From the NCBI RefSeq assembly GCF_000787835.1, contig NZ_BBPP01000038.1, forward strand, positions 38,603 to 84,051: a stretch of 45,449 nucleotides of DNA. The letters are read 5' to 3'. The stretch comes from Streptacidiphilus melanogenes (GTDB lineage Bacteria; Actinomycetota; Actinomycetes; Streptomycetales; Streptomycetaceae). Positions 17,226-24,998 of the stretch are shown here, piece after piece. Position 1 is the first letter of the stretch. Every line of letters starts with the position of its first letter. The notes under the pieces are model-generated. The model did not search any database, was not told where the DNA came from, and saw only the letters and a list, made by a program, of their open reading frames with translations. Both the position numbers and the translations under genes were made by a program.

Positions 17226-17681
17226 TCACGCCGCGGCGAACGCGCCGCGCAGGTGCCGGCCGTTCGCAATGGCCACGACGCCCACCAGCAGCACCCCGCA
17301 CAGGCCCTGCTCGATCCGCATCCACACGGGCAGGAATCCGGGGAGCGAGACGATGACGGTGATGGCCACGACCATCGCCGCCGAGGTGATCCGCAGCCGG
17401 CGGAACGCGCGGCGGCTGCCGCGGGCGCTGCGCACCACGAACGACAGCATCAGCAGCGAGGTGACCGCGACGATCCCGCCACGGACCCACACGGTCGCGG
17501 TGACCAGGTCGCTGTGACCGCGCATCAGGTAGGCGGCGCTGAGGGTCGCCACGCTCAGTCCGGCGTATCCGGCGACGAGGGTCTTCAGGGTCCGGAACGC
17601 CGTGAGGCTGAGCGGGTGCGCCAGTGCGTCGTCGCCGATCGTCCGGGTGGAGGCGGAACGGGGAGCGTTGGTGCTGATCAT
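17226..17681 (-). CDS. Four-helix membrane protein, first gene of the two-component operon
   Basis: 151 residues with four predicted membrane helices (TLKTLVAGYAGLSVATLSAAY, VWVRGGIVAVTSLLMLSFVV, ITSAAMVVAITVIVSLPGF, and GLCGVLLVGVVAIAN) and a basic loop (RSARGSRRAFRRLR). I do not recognise a characterised family; similar small proteins occur next to actinobacterial two-component systems. It lies 80 bases upstream of the kinase on the same strand and probably shares the promoter, so it could be an accessory sensor or the object that is monitored. Confidence 0.8.
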   Translation of the reverse strand: MISTNAPRSASTRTIGDDALAHPLSLTAFRTLKTLVAGYAGLSVATLSAAYLMRGHSDLVTATVWVRGGIVAVTSLLMLSFVVRSARGSRRAFRRLRITSAAMVVAITVIVSLPGFLPVWMRIEQGLCGVLLVGVVAIANGRHLRGAFAAA

Positions 17682-17794
17682 GACCGGGTCCTTCCGGGGT
17701 CGTGTCCTGGCCTTTTCGGCTCCCTTCCAGGGTCGTCACGCGGGGCGCCGCACACATCGACCGGTCCACGGGGTGCGGGGCTGATTCCGTCGGC

Positions 17795-17830
17795 CCACCG
17801 AACGGCTGATCCGCCTCCACCGATCGGCTG
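17795..17830. promoter_or_regulatory. Direct repeats spaced 22 bp between two-component operon and pectinase gene
   Basis: CCACCGAACGGCTG (17795-17808) and CCACCGATCGGCTG (17817-17830) differ at one base in 14 and are 22 bp apart, about two helical turns. They sit between the divergent starts at 17681 and 17935. Tandem same-face sites fit a dimeric response regulator or another activator. Confidence 0.45.
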
Positions 17831-17934
17831 GTTGAGCCCTTCAAAAAAGTTCGCGAGCCCGGCAACCTTTCCGGAGCGCCGGACCACCAAGGGTCGTATC
17901 TGTTCTTCCGCCAGCACACAACAGGACTGACTCG

Positions 17935-20469
17935 GTGTCACAGACTCGACGACCTTCCGCCCACCGCCGCTCCGCGCTCGCCCGGCGCTGGCTCGCCGCC
18001 GCGGCGACCCTGACCGTGACCGGGGCCGGCATCGCGGCGGTACCGCTCTTCGCGGGCGCCAGCACGGCCTCCCCGGCGGCGACCGCCGCCCACCGCACGC
18101 TCGCCGTCGCCGCCGACGGCCACGCGCAGTACCGCACCGTCCAGGCGGCGGTGGACGCCGCCGCGCCGGGCGACACGATCCGCATCGCCAAGGGCACCTA
18201 CCACGAGGTGGTGACCGTCCCGGCGAGCAAGACCGGACTCACCCTCGCGGGGGCGACCGGCAACCCCGCCGACGTGGTCATCACCTTCGGCAACGCCTCC
18301 GGCACACCCAAGCCCGGCGGTTCGACCTACGGCACCCTCGGCAGCGCGACCGCGACCTTCGCCGCGCCCGGCATGACCGTGGCGCACCTCACCGTCGCCA
18401 ACTCCTTCTCCAGGGCGGCGCAGCCCGGCGTCGCGAACACCCAGGCGGTCGCGCTGGCCGCCGAGGGGGACCGGCAGGTGTACCTCGACGACCGCTTCCT
18501 GGGCCACCAGGACACCCTGCTGGCCTGGTCGCCCAAGTCCACCGCGCAGACCCGCCAGTACTTCCGCGACGACTACGTCAGCGGCGACGTGGACTTCCTG
18601 TTCGGCAACGCCACAGCGGTCTTCGACCACGACACCCTCGACGCGCTGGACGACGGGGCCCGGCCCGGCGGCGTGAACGGCGTGCTGACGGCGGCGAACA
18701 CCGAGGCCTCGAAGAAGTACGGCTTCCTGGTCACCGACAGCACGGTGCTGAGCACCGCCAAGGCCGACACCTACTGGCTGGGCCGCCCCTGGCACCCGAC
18801 GGCCTCGGCCGTGGCCCAGGTGGTGGTCCGGAACACCGTGCTCCCGGCGGCGGTCAGGAGCGCCGCGCCCTGGACTGACATGGGCGGGTTCAGCTGGACG
18901 TCCGCGCGGTTCCGCTCCTACGCGAACACCGGCGCGGGCGCCGCTGTGAGCGCTCACAGCGGCGACAGTCCGCAGCTGACCGCCGCTCAGGCCGCGCAGT
19001 ACACCGCTCAGGCGTACCTCGCGGGCACCGACGGCTGGAACCCGACCGCGACCACTCCGACCACCGCGACCACGACCGCCCCGACCGCCACCACACCCGC
19101 CGGGACCCTCGCCACCGGCGACGCCCGCCGGGTGAGCGAGCCGAAGGTGCCGACGACCGTCTGCGCCACCGTCCAGGCCACGCTGGCGATGCCGAACCGC
19201 GTCGCGTCGAGCGGCGCCGAGACCACCCCTCCGGACACCGGCCGGATCCAGCGCGCGCTGGACGCCTGCACGCAGACCGGCTCCGGCACCGTCGCGGTGA
19301 AGCTCGCCGCCGCCGACGCCTCGCACACCGCATTCCTGAGCGGGCCGCTGACCGTCCACCGCGGCGAGGTGCTGCTGCTGGACCCGACCGTCACCCTCTT
19401 CGGCTCCCGCAACCCCGTGAACTACCAGGTCAGCGGCAAGGGCAAGCCGACGTGCGGCACGCTCTCCGCCTCGTCCGGCGACTGCACGCCGCTGATCACC
19501 GTCGCGGGCGCGAACGCGGGCATCGAGGCGGTGCGCGCGGCCAGCGGGGCCCAGGGGCGGATCGACGGCCGCGGCGACCAGGCCGTCCTCGGTGGGAGCA
19601 CGACCTGGTGGGGGCTGGCCACCGCCGCGCAGAAGGCCGGCAAGAACCAGAACAACCCCCGCCTGATCCAGGCCAACAGCTCTGACAACTTCACCCTCTA
19701 CCACCTGGACCTGCTCAACTCGCCCAACTTCCACGTGGTCTACAACGGCGGCACCGGCTTCACCGCCTGGGGCGTCCGGATCAAGACCCCGGCCACCGCC
19801 CGCAACACCGACGGCATCGACCCGGCCGGCGCGACGAACGTGACGATCAACGACAGCTTCGTCATGGACGGCGACGACGGCGTCGCCATCAAGGGCGGCA
19901 GCGCCGCGAGCCGCAACATCACGATCGAGAACAGCCACTTCTACGGCACCCACGGGATCTCTGTCGGCAGCGAGACCAACAGCGGCGTCAGCAACGTCCT
20001 GGTCCGCGGCAACACGGTCACCGGCACGGACGACGAAGGGAACGTCAGCGGCAGCAGCAGCGGTATCCGGATCAAGTCCTCGCCCGCCAACGGCGGCACG
20101 GTCAGCGACGTCAGCTACCTGGACACCTGCGTCACCGCCGTCCGCGCGCCGATGGTCTTCGACACCCACTACTCGGGCGGCTCCGGCTCCTACGTCCCCT
20201 GGTTCACCCGCATCACCGTCGACGGCTTCCGCGCGACCGCCTCACCGTCCGGCGCCAGGTCCACCTTCGTGGGCCTCGACGCGGGCCACCCGCTCGGGCT
20301 CGCGCTGTCGAACGTCAGCGTGGACACCGGCGCGAACACCGCCTCCTACGCGGCGATCACGGCCTACGACGACAACCTGAAGCCGTCCGGGACGGGTGTG
20401 CGGGTCGTCGCCGTCGGCGGCACCGGTTCGCTGCCGTCATGCGCCTTCCCGGCCTTCCCGACCCTCTGA
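17935..20469 (+). CDS. Secreted bifunctional pectin methylesterase (CE8) - polygalacturonase (GH28) fusion
   Basis: 844 residues. A signal peptide (RRSALARRWLAAAATLTVTGAGIAA) leads into a CE8 pectinesterase domain (~50-360): QDTL Asp193, GDVDFLFG Asp220, and LGRPW Arg284 match the known catalytic Asp/Asp/Arg set. A Thr/Pro/Ala linker (~370-395) joins it to a GH28 polygalacturonase (~400-844): NTDG Asp626, GDDG Asp647/648, THG His673 and RIK (712-714) match the family catalytic residues. One exported protein can thus remove methyl esters and then hydrolyse the resulting polygalacturonate, the two successive steps of pectin breakdown. GTG 17935 is the likely start although the ribosome binding site is weak. 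It is divergent from the two-component operon and convergent with DUF3097. Confidence 0.94.
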   Translation: MSQTRRPSAHRRSALARRWLAAAATLTVTGAGIAAVPLFAGASTASPAATAAHRTLAVAADGHAQYRTVQAAVDAAAPGDTIRIAKGTYHEVVTVPASKTGLTLAGATGNPADVVITFGNASGTPKPGGSTYGTLGSATATFAAPGMTVAHLTVANSFSRAAQPGVANTQAVALAAEGDRQVYLDDRFLGHQDTLLAWSPKSTAQTRQYFRDDYVSGDVDFLFGNATAVFDHDTLDALDDGARPGGVNGVLTAANTEASKKYGFLVTDSTVLSTAKADTYWLGRPWHPTASAVAQVVVRNTVLPAAVRSAAPWTDMGGFSWTSARFRSYANTGAGAAVSAHSGDSPQLTAAQAAQYTAQAYLAGTDGWNPTATTPTTATTTAPTATTPAGTLATGDARRVSEPKVPTTVCATVQATLAMPNRVASSGAETTPPDTGRIQRALDACTQTGSGTVAVKLAAADASHTAFLSGPLTVHRGEVLLLDPTVTLFGSRNPVNYQVSGKGKPTCGTLSASSGDCTPLITVAGANAGIEAVRAASGAQGRIDGRGDQAVLGGSTTWWGLATAAQKAGKNQNNPRLIQANSSDNFTLYHLDLLNSPNFHVVYNGGTGFTAWGVRIKTPATARNTDGIDPAGATNVTINDSFVMDGDDGVAIKGGSAASRNITIENSHFYGTHGISVGSETNSGVSNVLVRGNTVTGTDDEGNVSGSSSGIRIKSSPANGGTVSDVSYLDTCVTAVRAPMVFDTHYSGGSGSYVPWFTRITVDGFRATASPSGARSTFVGLDAGHPLGLALSNVSVDTGANTASYAAITAYDDNLKPSGTGVRVVAVGGTGSLPSCAFPAFPTL

Positions 20470-20481
20470 CCTGGCGGTCCT

Positions 20482-21312
20482 TCAGTCCGGCTGCGTGACG
20501 AAGTCGATCAGTTCCTCGACCCGGCCGAGCAGGGCCGGGTCGAGGTCCTTGTAGGAGCGGACCGAGCCGAGGATGCGCTTCCACGCCGCCGGGGTGTCCA
20601 GCGGCCACCCCAGCCGGGCGCAGACGCCCTTCTTCCAGTCCTCCCCGCGCGGCACCTCCGGCCAGGCGGCGACCCCGACGGAGGCGGGCTTCACGGCGGC
20701 CCAGATGTCGATGAACGGGTGCCCGACCACGAGCACGTGTGCGCCGGTGACCTGTGCCGCGATCCGCGCCTCCTTGCTGCCCGGCACCAGGTGGTCCACC
20801 AGCACGCCCAGCCGCCGACCCGGCTCCGGGGCGAACTCCGCGACGATCGCCGGGAGATCGTCGACGCCCTCCAGGTACTCGACCACGACGCCCTCGATCC
20901 GCAGGTCGTCGCCCCAGACCCGCTCGACCAGCTCGGCGTCGTGCCGCCCCTCGACGTAGATCCGGCTCGGCAGCGCGACGCGCGCCTTCACGCCCTGCAC
21001 GGCGATCGACCCGGACGCCGTCCGCGCCGGGCCCTGCGGCTTCACGGCCGCGCCCGGCTGTGGGCGCACCAGCGTCACCGGCCTGCCGTCCACCAGGAAC
21101 CCACGCGGCGTCATCGGGAAGACCCGGAGCTTGCCGTGCCGGTCCTCGAGGGTGACGGTGAACCCCTCGGCGGTCTTCTCGCAGCGCACCACCGCGCCGC
21201 AGAAGCCCGTCGTGGCCTCCTCCACCACCAGGTCCCGCTCCGCGGGCACCTCCGGCACGGCGGAGGGTCGCTTCCACGGCGGCGTCAGGTCCAGCGCGTC
21301 ATATCGGCTCAC
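20482..21312 (-). CDS. DUF3097 family protein
   Basis: 276 residues, full length for DUF3097, an actinobacterial family of unknown biochemical function. The conserved centre IYVEGRHDAELVERVWGDDLR, then VVVEYLEGVDDL and GVLVDHLVPGSKEARIA, resembles a Toprim-like acidic arrangement (E, then DxD-like), so nucleic-acid processing is conceivable but unproven. The start is GTG 21312. In Streptomyces this gene is a usual neighbour of hemW and hrcA. Confidence 0.9.
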   Translation of the reverse strand: MSRYDALDLTPPWKRPSAVPEVPAERDLVVEEATTGFCGAVVRCEKTAEGFTVTLEDRHGKLRVFPMTPRGFLVDGRPVTLVRPQPGAAVKPQGPARTASGSIAVQGVKARVALPSRIYVEGRHDAELVERVWGDDLRIEGVVVEYLEGVDDLPAIVAEFAPEPGRRLGVLVDHLVPGSKEARIAAQVTGAHVLVVGHPFIDIWAAVKPASVGVAAWPEVPRGEDWKKGVCARLGWPLDTPAAWKRILGSVRSYKDLDPALLGRVEELIDFVTQPD

Positions 21313-21388
21313 CCGCCGATCATCGCAGAGGCGGGGCCGGTGGGCGTGGGGGACGGCGGCGCGCGGGTTGATTGGCCATCATGGGCGG

Positions 21389-22348
21389 GTGGCCGCACCG
21401 TATGGCGAGACGACGCTCGAACCCCTCCGGGGTCCGCTCACGGGTTACTGCTACCGGATGCTCGGCGCCGCCGGCGAGGTCGACGACGCCGTGCAGGAGA
21501 CGCTGCTGCGCGCCCACCGCAACCTGCACCGCCACGACGCGAGCCGGGCGAGCCTGTCCACCTGGGTGCACAGCATCGCCACCAACGTCTGCCTCGACCT
21601 GCTGCGCAGCGCGCGCCGCCGGGCGCTGCCGTGGGATCTGGGCCCGGCCTCGACCAGCGGCGAGCTGGGCGCGCCGCTGCCCGACGCGCAGTGGGTCGAG
21701 CCGCTGGCGGACTCGCGCCTGCCGCACGTCGCCGACCCGGCCGAGCTCGCCGTGCGCCGCGAGTCGGTGCGGCTGGCCTTCGTCGCCGCGCTGCAGTGGC
21801 TCCCGCCCCGGCAGCGGGCGGCCCTGGTGCTGCGCGACGTGCTGGGCTTCAGCGCGGCCGAGACCGCCCAGATCCTCGACTGCACCACCGCCGCCGCCAA
21901 CAGCGCGCTCCAGCGCGCCCGCGCCACCCTCGAGGAGCACCGGCCCCCGCCCGCCGACGCCACGGCCCCGGACGACGCCGAGCAGCAGCGGCTGCTGCGC
22001 GACTACGTGGACGCCTTCGAGTCCCACGACGTGGACCGCCTGATCGGCCTGCTCGCCGACGACGTGCGCTCCGGCATGCCGCCGTTCCTGTGGTGGCTGC
22101 ACGGTCCGGCTGCCATCGGGGTGGCCGTCGAGGCGGGCGCGGAGTACTGCGCCGACGACCGCATGCTGCCGGGCGCCCCCGCCAACGGCAGCCCGACCAT
22201 CGGCCAGTACCGGCCGGACGCGGACGGGGTGCTGCGGCCGTTCGCACTGCTCGTGCTGGAGGTGCGGGGCGGCCGGATCAGCGAGATCGTCACCTACCTC
22301 GGCGCGGGCGAGCGCTTCGCCGAGTTCGGCCTGCCGCCGCATCCGTGA
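21389..22348 (+). CDS. ECF sigma factor with C-terminal SnoaL-like domain
   Basis: 319 residues. Sigma region 2 (LRGPLTGYCYRMLGAAGEVDDAVQETLLRAHRNL) and region 4 (LQWLPPRQRAALVLRDVLGFSAAETAQILDCTTAAANSALQRAR) are followed by an NTF2/SnoaL-like tail (~195-319; LLRDYVDAFESHDVDRLIGLLADDV and a final EIVTYLGAGERFAEFGLP). This matches the TIGR02960-like, SnoaL-tailed ECF factors of actinobacteria, in which the tail replaces a separate anti-sigma factor. No anti-sigma gene is adjacent. GTG 21389 is preferred because homology begins there; a CATCAT hexamer ends 6 nt before it. The frame is open to 21131 through the divergent DUF3097 gene. Confidence 0.9.
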   Translation: MAAPYGETTLEPLRGPLTGYCYRMLGAAGEVDDAVQETLLRAHRNLHRHDASRASLSTWVHSIATNVCLDLLRSARRRALPWDLGPASTSGELGAPLPDAQWVEPLADSRLPHVADPAELAVRRESVRLAFVAALQWLPPRQRAALVLRDVLGFSAAETAQILDCTTAAANSALQRARATLEEHRPPPADATAPDDAEQQRLLRDYVDAFESHDVDRLIGLLADDVRSGMPPFLWWLHGPAAIGVAVEAGAEYCADDRMLPGAPANGSPTIGQYRPDADGVLRPFALLVLEVRGGRISEIVTYLGAGERFAEFGLPPHP

Positions 22349-22436
22349 ACCGGTTCTGCGGAGAGCGATGAATTCCCGGCCTCCCCGTCGTACCAGGAGT
22401 GACAGAAGGCCGTTTTCGGGAAGCGAAGGTACGACC

Positions 22437-23117
22437 ATGACCAGTCGGCAGACTGACCGGAAAGCCCCGACGTATCTGAAGGCCCAGACGCATCTGAAGG
22501 CCCAGACGTATCTCAAGGCCCAGACGTATCTCAAGGCCCAGACCTACGCCGAGCGCGAGCGCCTCGCCGCGCTCCTCGCCGAGCTCACCCCCGCGCAGTG
22601 GGACGCACCGTCGCTGTGTGCGGGCTGGCGGGTGCGCGAGGTCGTCGCGCACATCACGTTCCCGTTCCGGACCAGGCCGCTGCGCTTCTTCGCAGGCTTG
22701 GCGGCGGCGGGCTTCTCCTTCAACCGCTACTCCGACACGGCCGCCCGCCGGGACGCCTCCCGCATGTCCGCGGACGAGCTGCTGCGCTCCCTGCGCGACA
22801 ACATCCGCGACCCCTGGCGGCCCCCGCGCGGCGGCCAGGCGGGGGCGCTGAGCCACGACGTGATCCACGGCCTCGACATCACCGAACCGCTCGGCCTCCC
22901 GGCTGCCCCGCCGGACCGCGTCGCCCTCGTCCTCGCCGACACCGACACCGACGCACGCTCACTGGCCTATTTCGGCGTCGACCTCACCGGCTTCACGCTC
23001 CGCGCCACCGACGCCGAGGTCGCCATCGGCACGGGAGCGCACGTGGTGGAGCTCCCGGCCAAGGACATCCTGCTGACCGTCACCGGCCGCAGCCCGCTCC
23101 CTGCCGTCAGCCCATGA
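22437..23117 (+). CDS. Maleylpyruvate isomerase-like mycothiol-dependent protein with tandem-repeat N-terminus
   Basis: 226 residues. The family core begins at TYAERERLAALLAELTPAQWDAPSLCAGWRVREVVAHI, whose helix carries the metal/thiol-site His and Cys, and continues to SHDVIHGLDITEPLGLP with further His residues. Ahead of it stand four consecutive (T)YLKAQ hexapeptides, the last merging with the natural TYAERE start. The repeats look like an expansion of the first family helix. ATG 22437 follows GAAGG with correct spacing; a longer open frame to 22368 lacks support. The substrate is unknown. Confidence 0.85.
   Translation: MTSRQTDRKAPTYLKAQTHLKAQTYLKAQTYLKAQTYAERERLAALLAELTPAQWDAPSLCAGWRVREVVAHITFPFRTRPLRFFAGLAAAGFSFNRYSDTAARRDASRMSADELLRSLRDNIRDPWRPPRGGQAGALSHDVIHGLDITEPLGLPAAPPDRVALVLADTDTDARSLAYFGVDLTGFTLRATDAEVAIGTGAHVVELPAKDILLTVTGRSPLPAVSP
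22470..22541 (+). repeat. Four tandem 18-bp units at the 5' end of a coding region
   Basis: Units at 22470, 22488, 22506 and 22524, each ACG-(TAT/CAT)-CT(G/C)-AAG-GCC-CAG. Units 3 and 4 are identical, and units 1 and 2 differ from them at one or two bases. Units are in frame, so copy number changes would alter protein length by six residues at a time. Confidence 0.95.
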
Positions 23118-23221
23118 CCGGGTAGTCGCGCGGCTTGCCGGTCCAGTCGTTCTCCGGGTTCTTCGGTGACACCAGCTCGACCGCCGCCAGAGCCCTGCTG
23201 TTCCAGCACCTCATCGTCGGG
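23107..23221 (-). pseudogene. Remnant of a Uma2-family (DUF820) endonuclease gene
   Basis: Read on the minus strand, one frame gives VELVSPKNPENDWTGKPRDY followed by PVMG and a stop. This matches the conserved Uma2 core (VEIVSPxNxxNDxxxKxxDYxxMGIP), cut off exactly before the expected IP. A few codons upstream the expected family sequence (PDDEVLEQQG) is in another frame, so a frameshift lies near 23185-23195. Nothing further upstream remains, because PspAB ends at 23232. The fragment overlaps the last bases of the mycothiol-type gene. It is a decayed relic of a family that is highly multiplied in Streptomyces. Confidence 0.65.
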
Positions 23222-23231
23222 CGGACGGGGG

Positions 23232-23813
23232 CTACAGCCCCGGCGCGCCCCACACGGGGAACCAGCGGTTGAGGTCCTGCTCGATGCGGAGGTCGTTGGC
23301 GAGCATCGCCTTGATCTGGAGCTCGAGGGGGTTGTCCCGCTTCTCGCCCGGGAGGGGGGCGAAGGGGTAGAAGCTGCCGCGCTTGTAGAGGTAGACCAGG
23401 GCCAGGCGGCGGCGCTGGGCGTCGGTGAAGTTGACCAGCGTGCACAGCAGCTGGGGGCCGAAGCCCTGGGACTCCAGGCCCGAGTTGACCGCGTGGACGT
23501 CGTTGACCAGGGAGACGATGTCGTCGGGCGACTGGCGGGCGGTGATCCAGCTGTAGCCGTAGGAGTCCCGCTGGGTCACCTCGATCGGCTCGCCGCCGCG
23601 GTTGGTGTCCGCGTCCAGCAGGGCCTGGATGTCCTGTTGGACCTGGGCGAAGGCGCCGCCCTCGGCCGCGGCGAAGCAGACGGAGCCGACGCCGGTCGGC
23701 TTGAACCCGGCCGCGGCCTCCAGGGTGATCGCGGCCGAGGGGAGGCCGAACAGTTGGTCGAGATCGGGCTTGACCGGCTTGGTGCGGCCCAGCAGGGCGT
23801 CCAGGAAACCCAT
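23232..23813 (-). CDS. pspAB: PspA-associated protein PspAB
   Basis: 193 residues beginning MGFLDALLGRTKPVKPDLDQLFGLP, the typical actinobacterial PspAB start. It continues with GVGSVCFAAAEGGAFAQV, YGYSWITARQ and a C-terminal AMLANDLRIEQDLNRWFPVWGAPGL. The family is linked to the phage-shock/membrane stress response; its biochemical role is not established. It lies 62 bases downstream of htpX on the same strand, the usual pairing. The ATG at 23813 has a GAGGAC-type ribosome binding site. Confidence 0.88.
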   Translation of the reverse strand: MGFLDALLGRTKPVKPDLDQLFGLPSAAITLEAAAGFKPTGVGSVCFAAAEGGAFAQVQQDIQALLDADTNRGGEPIEVTQRDSYGYSWITARQSPDDIVSLVNDVHAVNSGLESQGFGPQLLCTLVNFTDAQRRRLALVYLYKRGSFYPFAPLPGEKRDNPLELQIKAMLANDLRIEQDLNRWFPVWGAPGL

Positions 23814-23875
23814 CGCTACGTCTGTCCTCTCGGCCTTGCGGCGCTGCTTCTTCTGCTGCTGTTCTAGCGCATCGC

Positions 23876-24796
23876 TCAGCTCTTGCCGAGCTCGGCGGAG
23901 ATCTTGCCCAGCTGCTCCAGCCGCTGCTCCAGCGACGGGTGGGTGGAGAAGGCGTTCGCCGCGACCTCGCGGGCCGACAGGGCCGGGGCGAAGTAGAAGG
24001 CGTTGTACGGCTGCGCCTGGCGCAGGTCCTTGGTCGGGATCGCGGCGATGTCGCCGGTCACCTTGGTCAGCGCCGAGGCCAGCGCCGAGGGGCGGCCGGT
24101 CAGCAGCGCGGCCGAGCGGTCCGCGGACAGCTCGCGGTAGCGCGACAGAAGCCGGGTGAGCAGGAAGCTGATCGCGTAGACGACGGCGCTGACCGCGATG
24201 ACGACCAGAGCCGCGACCGCCGCGTTGTCGTTGTCGCGGTTGTCGCGGTCGTTGAAGCCGCCGAACATGCCGAACTGGATGCCGACGCGGGTGATGATGC
24301 CCGCCAGCACGCCGAGGAAGCCGGCGATGGTCATCACCATGACGTCGCGGTGCGCGACGTGCGAGAGCTCGTGGGCGAGCACGCCCTCCAGCTCCTCCGG
24401 CTCCAGCCGGCGCAGCAGGCCCGTGGTGACGCACACCACGGCGTTCTTCTCGTTGCGGCCGGTGGCGAAGGCGTTCGGCATGTCGGTGTCGGCCACGGCG
24501 ACCCGCGGCTTCTCCATGTCGGCCAGCGCGCAGAGGCGGTCGATGGTGCCGTGCAGCTCGGGGTATTCCTGCGGGGAGACCTCACGGGCGCCCATGCTGA
24601 ACGCGGCGATCTTGTCGCTGAACCAGAACTGGGCGATGAAGAGCCCACCGGCGACGATCACCACGATCGGCCATGCGCCGCGCAGCAGCACCAGCAGCAG
24701 GCCGACGAAGGCCACGAACAGGAGGCCGATCAGGAACATCGTGATCAGCATGCGCGTGGTCAGCCCGCGGTCCGGAGCGAAACGAGTCCTGGACAT
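23876..24796 (-). CDS. htpX: Zinc metalloprotease HtpX
   Basis: 306 residues, an M48B membrane protease that degrades damaged membrane proteins. Two N-terminal helices ([23 protein letters not shown] and [14 protein letters not shown]) are followed by the catalytic motif HELSH (H142, E143, H146), two more hydrophobic segments ([16 protein letters not shown] and [20 protein letters not shown]), and the downstream Glu region [25 protein letters not shown] precedes the ATG at 24796. It is divergent from hrcA, with the shared 202-bp region carrying CIRCE. Confidence 0.95.
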   Translation of the reverse strand: MSRTRFAPDRGLTTRMLITMFLIGLLFVAFVGLLLVLLRGAWPIVVIVAGGLFIAQFWFSDKIAAFSMGAREVSPQEYPELHGTIDRLCALADMEKPRVAVADTDMPNAFATGRNEKNAVVCVTTGLLRRLEPEELEGVLAHELSHVAHRDVMVMTIAGFLGVLAGIITRVGIQFGMFGGFNDRDNRDNDNAAVAALVVIAVSAVVYAISFLLTRLLSRYRELSADRSAALLTGRPSALASALTKVTGDIAAIPTKDLRQAQPYNAFYFAPALSAREVAANAFSTHPSLEQRLEQLGKISAELGKS

Positions 24797-24860
24797 GAGG
24801 TCCCTCCTGGGCGGTGAACTGCCGATCGCAATTCTGCCGTGCCGCCTTCGGTATGTGGTA

Positions 24861-24952
24861 CGTCTGACGAGGTCCAGACGTTCCGGTCGCGGACCGTCGC
24901 GCTTTACACTGACAGCTGACGGAGGCTGGCACTCGAATGTCCAGAGTGCCAG
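24861..24952 (+). promoter_or_regulatory. hrcA promoter and CIRCE operator
   Basis: CTGGCACTC (24926-24934), nine bases, GAGTGCCAG (24944-24952) is a perfect 9-9-9 CIRCE element, the HrcA binding site. A TACACT -10 (24905-24910) lies just upstream, so bound HrcA would cover the start of transcription of hrcA-dnaJ. Another dyad, CGTCTG-N8-CAGACG (24861-24880), lies nearer htpX. Confidence 0.92.
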
Positions 24953-24998
24953 AGCCGAGGTAGGGACGGGATCAAGGTCCGGCTGGAGGTGCGTGCCC

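Noticed and set aside
15880..17919. 679-codon version of the histidine kinase
   Set aside because: The extension runs antisense to nothing useful and overlaps the four-helix membrane protein gene; the ATG at 17145 has a strong ribosome binding site and a membrane helix right after it.
22470..22541. Tandem 18-bp units as a CRISPR-like array
   Set aside because: Units are directly adjacent with no spacers and are in frame within a gene.
23166..23867. Plus-strand open frame opposite pspAB
   Set aside because: It has no start signal and is a shadow of the pspAB gene, which has clear family sequence and a typical htpX neighbour.
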